Assembly: GCA_002361335.1 (NCBI GenBank) | Contig: DESS01000008.1 | Location: forward strand, 7,364 to 43,281 | Source of the DNA: Richelia sp. UBA3308 | Lineage (GTDB): Bacteria > Cyanobacteriota > Cyanobacteriia > Cyanobacteriales > Nostocaceae | Length of the DNA stretch: 35,918 nt | Direction of reading: 5' to 3' | Part shown: positions 31,276-35,918 of the stretch, one piece after another | How the letters are laid out: the number at the start of each line of letters is the position of its first letter | Numbering within the stretch: the first letter of the stretch is position 1 | Notes under the pieces: model-generated | The model's input: the letters and a program-made list of their open reading frames with translations, nothing else | Databases searched by the model: none | What the model was told of the DNA's origin: nothing | Position numbers and translations under genes: made by a program

Positions 31276-32061
31276 TTATCTCAATCCTTTTTCTTTCAAA
31301 ACTCCATCAGCCCAAACTTTTTCCTCTTCACTCAAAGCTGGTACAGCTTCTTGACTATAATCAACCACCAAATCATAACCAGAAACATCATATATTTCAT
31401 TTAATAATTCCTGTAAGTTGATAACAGGTTCTGTATCATCACTACGCAAAGGTAAACGGAAAGAAGGAATTACATTTTGTAAATTAAAAGCATATAAATC
31501 CGCTAAGGGACGGATACTACCAGGATAAACTAAAATCTGATAGTGACTTAGAATATGATTATCAAGAATCGGCATTGGTTCACCTTTTCTTAATAAGTCA
31601 ATTTCAACTAAATTGGTAGAAGTTTCTAAAATTTTTTCGCGTTTTGTCAAATACTTCTCTCTTCCTTTTCCACCACGCTTGTTACTCGGTGAAAGAATTT
31701 CAATTGTTGTTATTAACGCTTCTGTCCCTACTTCTCTTACTTCTAAATAACCTTCTTTAATTGTTAAAGGAACTGGAATTCTGACTTTTACAGGTTCTAC
31801 AGTCGGTTCTGCAACTGCTACATTAGTTATTGTAGAATCATTTGCAGTCTGCCGACTTCTTATAGTTACATCACGAATACCAATTTGTAAGGAATTTTCA
31901 TCTGTAGTTTCATATGTTCTGACTTCAACAGCAACCCGGTATTTAGGGCGCAACTGGGGAGCTAAAAATCTCGCAATTTCGATAATTAACCAATGATGTA
32001 ATCCTGGAAATAATTCTGGATGTTCTAAATATGGGTTCATTCCCGGAAATGGTGAATACAT
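31276..32061 (-). CDS. DUF4058 family protein (copy 1)
   Basis: 261 residues starting MYSPFPGMNPYLEHP, the DUF4058 signature, with LRPKYRVAVEVRTYE, YLEVREVGTEALITTIEILSP and ILDNHILSHYQILV. The E-x-R-E and E-I-L-S-P-x-N-K-R segments resemble a degenerate nuclease-like core, but function is unknown. It ends with VWADGVLKEKGLR, identical to the copy at 32070. The two genes are 8 bp apart, in the same direction, and clearly arose by tandem duplication. Confidence 0.9.
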   Translation of the reverse strand: MYSPFPGMNPYLEHPELFPGLHHWLIIEIARFLAPQLRPKYRVAVEVRTYETTDENSLQIGIRDVTIRSRQTANDSTITNVAVAEPTVEPVKVRIPVPLTIKEGYLEVREVGTEALITTIEILSPSNKRGGKGREKYLTKREKILETSTNLVEIDLLRKGEPMPILDNHILSHYQILVYPGSIRPLADLYAFNLQNVIPSFRLPLRSDDTEPVINLQELLNEIYDVSGYDLVVDYSQEAVPALSEEEKVWADGVLKEKGLR

Positions 32062-32069
32062 TTTTTTGT

Positions 32070-32852
32070 TTACCTCAATCCCTTCTCTTTCAAAACCCCA
32101 TCAGCCCAAATTTTATCTGATTCACTCAAAGCTGGCACGGGTTCTTGACTATAATTTATAACTAAATCGTAACTAGCTCTTTCATAAATACCATTAATTA
32201 ATTCTTGTAAATCTACAACAGGTTCTCTATCACCTTCCCGCAAAGGTAAAGGAAATTTGGGAATATTTTCTTTTAAATTAAATGCATATAAATCAGCTTT
32301 GGGACGTTGAGTACTGCGACTTACTAATATACGATAATCACTTTGAATATGATGATCTAAAATCGTCATTGGTTTGCCATCTCGCAGCAAATCAATTTCA
32401 ATCAAATGTGTTGAACTTCCTAATACTCGCAAACGTTTTTTATCGTAAGCTTTACGCCCTTCTCCAGAACGTTTATTTTTAGGTGAAAGAACTTCAATTA
32501 CTGTTACAACTTCTTTTGTGGCGACTTCTCGTACCTCTAAATAACTTTCTCTTACAGTTTCCGGCATGGGAAGATTAACTGTTACTGGTTCAACTGGTGG
32601 AGAAGCAACAGCAATATTTCCGATATCAGATTTTTTTGTTGTTTGAGAAGCTTTGACTGCAACATCAGGAATACCTACCAAAACCGAATCATCAGTATTC
32701 CGATAAACTCTTTCTTCAATATCTACTATATATTTCGGACGTAATTGGGGAGATAAAGAATCTGCAATTGCTACTATCAAACGTTTATGAATTTTCTGCC
32801 ATAATGCAGGATTTTCTAAATATGGATTCATTCCTGGAAATGGAGAAGACAT
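32070..32852 (-). CDS. DUF4058 family protein (copy 2)
   Basis: 260 residues; SSPFPGMNPYLENP start, PQLRPKYIVDIEERVY, VTVIEVLSPKNKRSGEGRKA, LIEIDLLRDGKPM, and the same 13-residue C-terminus as copy 1. Overall it looks roughly two-thirds identical to copy 1, so the duplication is not recent except for the shared tail. It is first in the two-gene unit. Cellular role unknown; the family is strongly expanded in cyanobacteria. Confidence 0.9.
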   Translation of the reverse strand: MSSPFPGMNPYLENPALWQKIHKRLIVAIADSLSPQLRPKYIVDIEERVYRNTDDSVLVGIPDVAVKASQTTKKSDIGNIAVASPPVEPVTVNLPMPETVRESYLEVREVATKEVVTVIEVLSPKNKRSGEGRKAYDKKRLRVLGSSTHLIEIDLLRDGKPMTILDHHIQSDYRILVSRSTQRPKADLYAFNLKENIPKFPLPLREGDREPVVDLQELINGIYERASYDLVINYSQEPVPALSESDKIWADGVLKEKGLR

Positions 32853-32893
32853 TTTTCTACCTCTGTGGAACTTTCTTATATAACTAAAATCCT

Positions 32894-32962
32894 TGTAGAG
32901 ACGCGATATATCGCGTCTCTACATTAAGGATATATCGCGTCTCTACATTAAGGATATATCGC
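32894..32962. repeat. 30-bp palindrome plus 24-bp tandem repeat (GTAGAGAC family, copy 3)
   Basis: 32894-32923 is a perfect palindrome (TGTAGAGACGCGATA and complement). Its right half plus ATTAAGG then repeats as 24-bp units at 32906-32929 and 32930-32953 with a partial third unit, showing local expansion of the element. Confidence 0.85.
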
Positions 32963-32980
32963 CTAAATAGTACATAAGTT

Positions 32981-34489
32981 CTACTTTACATCATAACCAA
33001 ATAAATTCACATCAACTTCCCCCAATTCCAAATCATCCAAACCATATTCAGCCCATCTTCTTTCAACCATTGCCGCTACTTCTGCATCGGATTCCAAAGG
33101 CGCACCCCATTCATGTTCGGTTTCTGGAGGAATTTTCGTTGTAGCATCAATTCCCATTCTTCCTCCCAAACCTAACTTTTCGCTGGCAAAATCTAAGGTG
33201 TCAAAAGGGGTATTGGGCAGAATAAACACATCCCGTGTCGGATCGACTTTTGAACTTATTGCCCATACAACTTGACGTGGATCGCGAATATTTATATCCT
33301 TATCCACAACAATCACAAACTTGGTGTAAGTAAACTGCGGTAGGGCACTCCAAAACGCCAATGCTGCCCTCCGCGCCTGTCCGGGATATGCTTTATCTAT
33401 AGAAATAATCGCCGCTTTATAACTCAAAGCTTCCATTGGTAGGAAGAAATCGACAATTTCTGAAACTTGTTGTCGTAAAATTGGCGTGTATATCCGATTA
33501 AGTGCGATCGCCATCATGGCTTCTTCTTTGGGAGGACGACCGCTAAATGTAGTTAAATACACCGGGTCTTGGCGATGTGTCATACATTGAAAGCGCACCA
33601 AGGGAGAATCTTCCACACCACCGTAATATCCCATATGGTCGCCAAAAGGTCCATCTGGCAATACTTCCCCAGGGGTAATTGTTCCTTCTAAAACAAACTC
33701 TGAATCTGCGGGAACTTCTAAATTCACAGTTTTACATTTTGCTAACTGTACTCCGGAACCACCGTATAAACCCGCAAACAACCATTCTGATAAATCTACC
33801 GGAATCGGTGTCGCCGCCGCCATAATAATTAAGGGGTCAACACCTAAAGCAATTGCTACTTCTAATTTCTGACCGTTTTCCGCAGCTTTACGTAAATGCC
33901 TTGCTCCACCGCGCACTGAAAGCCAGTGTACGGTCATGGTATTTTTAGATTGTAGCTGTAAACGATACACGCCCACGTTTGGCGTTCCGGTTTGGCAATC
34001 TTTAGTAATTACCAACCCTAAAGTGATAATCTTGCCTGCGTCGCCGGGATAAGGGCGTATTAAGGGCAATTTATTTAAATCTAAGTCATCACCTCGTACC
34101 ACAACTTGTTGACAAGCAGGGAAAAAATCTCTTCCCGGTTTCGCTTTCACAACATCAAATAGTACTTTACCAAAATCGATTGCTTGAGAAATCTTCTTTG
34201 GTGGTTTAGGTTGTTGCAGCATCGCCAACTTTTTCCCCAAATCCTCCAACTCTTGGGGATGTTTCATATTCATTGCCCAACATATCCTTTCTACGGTTCC
34301 CATTAGGTTTACCGCTACGGGAAAATCAGCACCCTTGACATTCTCAAATAATAAACCAGGACCACCTTTTTGCAGCATCTGGTTAGAAATCTCCGCAATT
34401 TCCAAATCTGAGTCAACTAAAGCTGAAATTCGCCGTAATTGTCCCCTTTCCTCCAGAATTTTGATAAATCCCCGTAAATCTCTCGCCAT
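32981..34489 (-). CDS. ubiD: UbiD-family prenyl-FMN-dependent decarboxylase
   Basis: 502-residue (de)carboxylase. UbiD enzymes use prenylated FMN made by UbiX and act on aromatic or alpha,beta-unsaturated acids; in cyanobacteria the likely role is decarboxylation of prenyl-4-hydroxybenzoate on the way to plastoquinone. Marks: RDLRGFIKILEERGQLRRI, GGPGLLFENVKG, LIRPYPGDAGKIITLGLVIT, NVGVYRLQLQSKNTMTVHWL, HLRKA, and E-x-P-F-G-D-H-M-G-Y-Y region with the E...R...E catalytic residues (LPDGPFGDHMGYYGG, FQCMTHR). Full length. No ubiX in the window. Confidence 0.93.
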   Translation of the reverse strand: MARDLRGFIKILEERGQLRRISALVDSDLEIAEISNQMLQKGGPGLLFENVKGADFPVAVNLMGTVERICWAMNMKHPQELEDLGKKLAMLQQPKPPKKISQAIDFGKVLFDVVKAKPGRDFFPACQQVVVRGDDLDLNKLPLIRPYPGDAGKIITLGLVITKDCQTGTPNVGVYRLQLQSKNTMTVHWLSVRGGARHLRKAAENGQKLEVAIALGVDPLIIMAAATPIPVDLSEWLFAGLYGGSGVQLAKCKTVNLEVPADSEFVLEGTITPGEVLPDGPFGDHMGYYGGVEDSPLVRFQCMTHRQDPVYLTTFSGRPPKEEAMMAIALNRIYTPILRQQVSEIVDFFLPMEALSYKAAIISIDKAYPGQARRAALAFWSALPQFTYTKFVIVVDKDINIRDPRQVVWAISSKVDPTRDVFILPNTPFDTLDFASEKLGLGGRMGIDATTKIPPETEHEWGAPLESDAEVAAMVERRWAEYGLDDLELGEVDVNLFGYDVK

Positions 34490-34623
34490 TGTATATATAA
34501 ATTATGAAGTTATTTGAAGCGTTATTTATATTATCAGGCAAAAGGGCGGAATTGGGGATTGAGGATTGGGATTGGGAATTCTTTATAGTAATGTGATTTT
34601 TTGATTTAAACTTATGCTAATAA

Positions 34624-35505
34624 CTAGTCTTGTTCATTAGTTTCTTTCTGCAAAAACGTGAGAAACGCCTTCACTTTAGCTGTCTGATGTAAATCGATAT
34701 GGGTTACGATCCAAAAGGGTACATCCCATTCTTCTTTATGGGGCGAGATTTCAATCAGTTCAGGATGCTCAGTGGCTTTGTCAGTTGGAAAGAACCCAAT
34801 GCCAATTCCCGATAGTATTGCAGTTTCCAAGACGGTTACATCAGTACTCCGAAAAATAATATTCTTCTCGGGGATATTTTCTCGCATCCAGTTATTAATG
34901 TTAAATGGTGGGCCATAATTTAGATTGTCAAACCCCACAAAATAGTGTTCTGCAAAATCATCATCAGCTTGTGGAATGCCTTTACGCGAAACGTAGTCTA
35001 CACTGGCGTAAAGTCCCATTCTTGGTGTAGTAAAGGGCTGTACAACATGATCTTCGATCTCAGGTTTAGCACCTGCACGTACAGCAACATGAGCTTCACC
35101 ATATTCTAGTCGAAAAAGCTTCTCACTGGCCAGATAACGAACAGAAATATTTGGATATTGAGCCTGAAAGTCCTTCAGTACCGGGATTAACATTGGCGCA
35201 AGTACATACAAAGATGTCAAGATAAATTCACCTGAGATTCCTGTATTATCTGCTGCTGCGAGTTCTGCAAGCCGACTAAATTGTGCATCTGCCACTCGGG
35301 CCATACGCATTAATTCCAGACCTAATTCTGTAGGGGTATATCCCCGTGAATGGCGCAGAAAAATTTTTGCTCCTAAAACATCTTCTAAAGTATCGATGTG
35401 GCGAATAACGGTGGCTCGGTGAATACCCAAGACTTCGGCGGCAGCACTGACGGTTCCTAAACGTGCGACCTGGTAAGCCGTTCTAATCTCATTCCAATTA
35501 TCCAT
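34624..35505 (-). CDS. LysR-family transcriptional regulator
   Basis: About 293 residues. N-terminal winged HTH: EIRTAYQVARLGTVSAAAEV, recognition helix LGIHRATVIRHIDTLED, LGAKIFLRHSRGYTPTELG. The effector-binding domain follows (FILTSLYVLAPMLIPVLKDF, ENIPEKNIIFRSTDVTVLE, AILSGIGIGFFPTD). Start at 35505 (MDNWNEI) is chosen because AAGG lies 7 nt upstream; the frame opens at 35529. It is divergent from the hydrolase gene at 35613, the usual arrangement when a LysR protein controls its neighbour. This end of the window is more G+C-rich and lacks HIP1 sites, so recent acquisition is possible. Confidence 0.9.
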   Translation of the reverse strand: MDNWNEIRTAYQVARLGTVSAAAEVLGIHRATVIRHIDTLEDVLGAKIFLRHSRGYTPTELGLELMRMARVADAQFSRLAELAAADNTGISGEFILTSLYVLAPMLIPVLKDFQAQYPNISVRYLASEKLFRLEYGEAHVAVRAGAKPEIEDHVVQPFTTPRMGLYASVDYVSRKGIPQADDDFAEHYFVGFDNLNYGPPFNINNWMRENIPEKNIIFRSTDVTVLETAILSGIGIGFFPTDKATEHPELIEISPHKEEWDVPFWIVTHIDLHQTAKVKAFLTFLQKETNEQD

Positions 35506-35612
35506 CAAGTTACCTTTGCAAAATCGCACATCTGGTGTACATATTAATGGAATTTACAACAATTTGGCAGTATGCCATCATGGCATGGAAATTATCTTAA
35601 TAGGAGGTCAAA

Positions 35613-35918
35613 GTGCTTTTAGAGACTCATATGCTGGGAGAGCTTTACGCTACCCGCTATCGTGGAAAAGAACCGAAATACGCCCTGGTCATCTCTCACG
35701 GTTTTGCCGCACATGGTGGGATTTACGATGCATTTTGCACTTATTACGCTGAAAAAAAAGGTGCGGATATCTGGAGTTACGATGCTCCCGGTCATGGAAA
35801 ATCGACGCGCAGCACTCGACCACGCGGTCAGTTTGAGTTTGCCGAGTGGGCACAAGCAGGTGTCGATTTTGCTACCCATGTTAAGCAAGAAACAGGACTG
35901 CTACATAAAACCAGGACA
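35613..35918 (+). CDS. Alpha/beta hydrolase (lysophospholipase/monoacylglycerol-lipase-like), 3' end outside window
   Basis: A frame from GTG at 35613 runs open to the window edge: LLETHMLGELYATRYRGKEP, then ALVISHGFAAHGGIYDAF (oxyanion HG motif) and DIWSYDAPGHGKST (the D-x-P/R-G-H-G-x-S motif of Hydrolase_4 proteins). The nucleophile elbow would lie beyond the edge. AGGAGG at 35602-35607 is 5 nt before the GTG, strongly supporting this start. Likely regulated by the divergent LysR gene, 107 bp away. Substrate unknown. Confidence 0.8.
   Translation, partial: MLLETHMLGELYATRYRGKEPKYALVISHGFAAHGGIYDAFCTYYAEKKGADIWSYDAPGHGKSTRSTRPRGQFEFAEWAQAGVDFATHVKQETGLLHKTRT

Overview
The window reads as chromosome of a filamentous, probably heterocyst-forming cyanobacterium (Nostocales type). 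The evidence is the many GCGATCGC (HIP1) octamers, A+T-rich genes, heptameric tandem repeats (STRRs) in several gaps, small dispersed palindromes, and typical cyanobacterial families (DUF4058, Rpn-like nuclease, DUF1400 hydrolase, FeS photolyase-like protein). This assignment is inferred from sequence character only; no search was run.

Layout. 1-1191 is the C-terminal part of an RTX calcium-binding exoprotein carrying a very recent 393-bp internal duplication. 1450-3600 holds rbgA/ylqF and two VOC-fold genes, one with a premature stop. 4358-6404 holds a class I (FbaB-type) aldolase and a double peptidoglycan-binding-domain protein. 6827-7648 is a Nudix-folB pair, followed by a fused osmoprotectant ABC permease/binding protein on the minus strand. 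9804-13952 is a tight minus-strand operon: folK, SDR reductase, divergent dihydropteroate-synthase-like protein, methyltransferase, HAD phosphatase. 14070-14375 is a decayed tRNA array. 14949-16534 is an SPFH gene broken by a 5-bp duplication. 16.7-24.9 kb is mixed accessory and housekeeping: two PD-(D/E)XK-like proteins, a Vat-type acetyltransferase, an aromatic amino acid permease, a frame-broken secreted repeat protein, a DUF1400 esterase, an Arg/Tyr-rich secreted protein and a zinc-ribbon protein. 25.1-27.7 kb is a regulatory island with three XRE repressors, two paralogous small proteins and an antirepressor-like protein. 27.8-35.9 kb holds an FeS photolyase-like protein, an Rpn-like nuclease, a mobile-repeat region, twin DUF4058 genes, ubiD, and a LysR regulator divergent from an alpha/beta hydrolase cut by the window edge.

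Best candidates for something undescribed. (1) The folK-SDR-DHPS-like-MT-HAD operon, with Nudix-folB nearby. It looks like a dedicated pterin-modifying pathway, because the DHPS-like protein keeps pterin-site motifs but lacks the catalytic Lys region. (2) The duplicated XRE/small-protein module, in which both small-protein leaders share a conserved GCGC hairpin while the predicted operators differ.

Three genes are broken by small lesions (nonsense, 5-bp duplication, 1-nt loss), and there are relic tRNAs and gene fragments as well. Either this region is decaying or the assembly has local errors.
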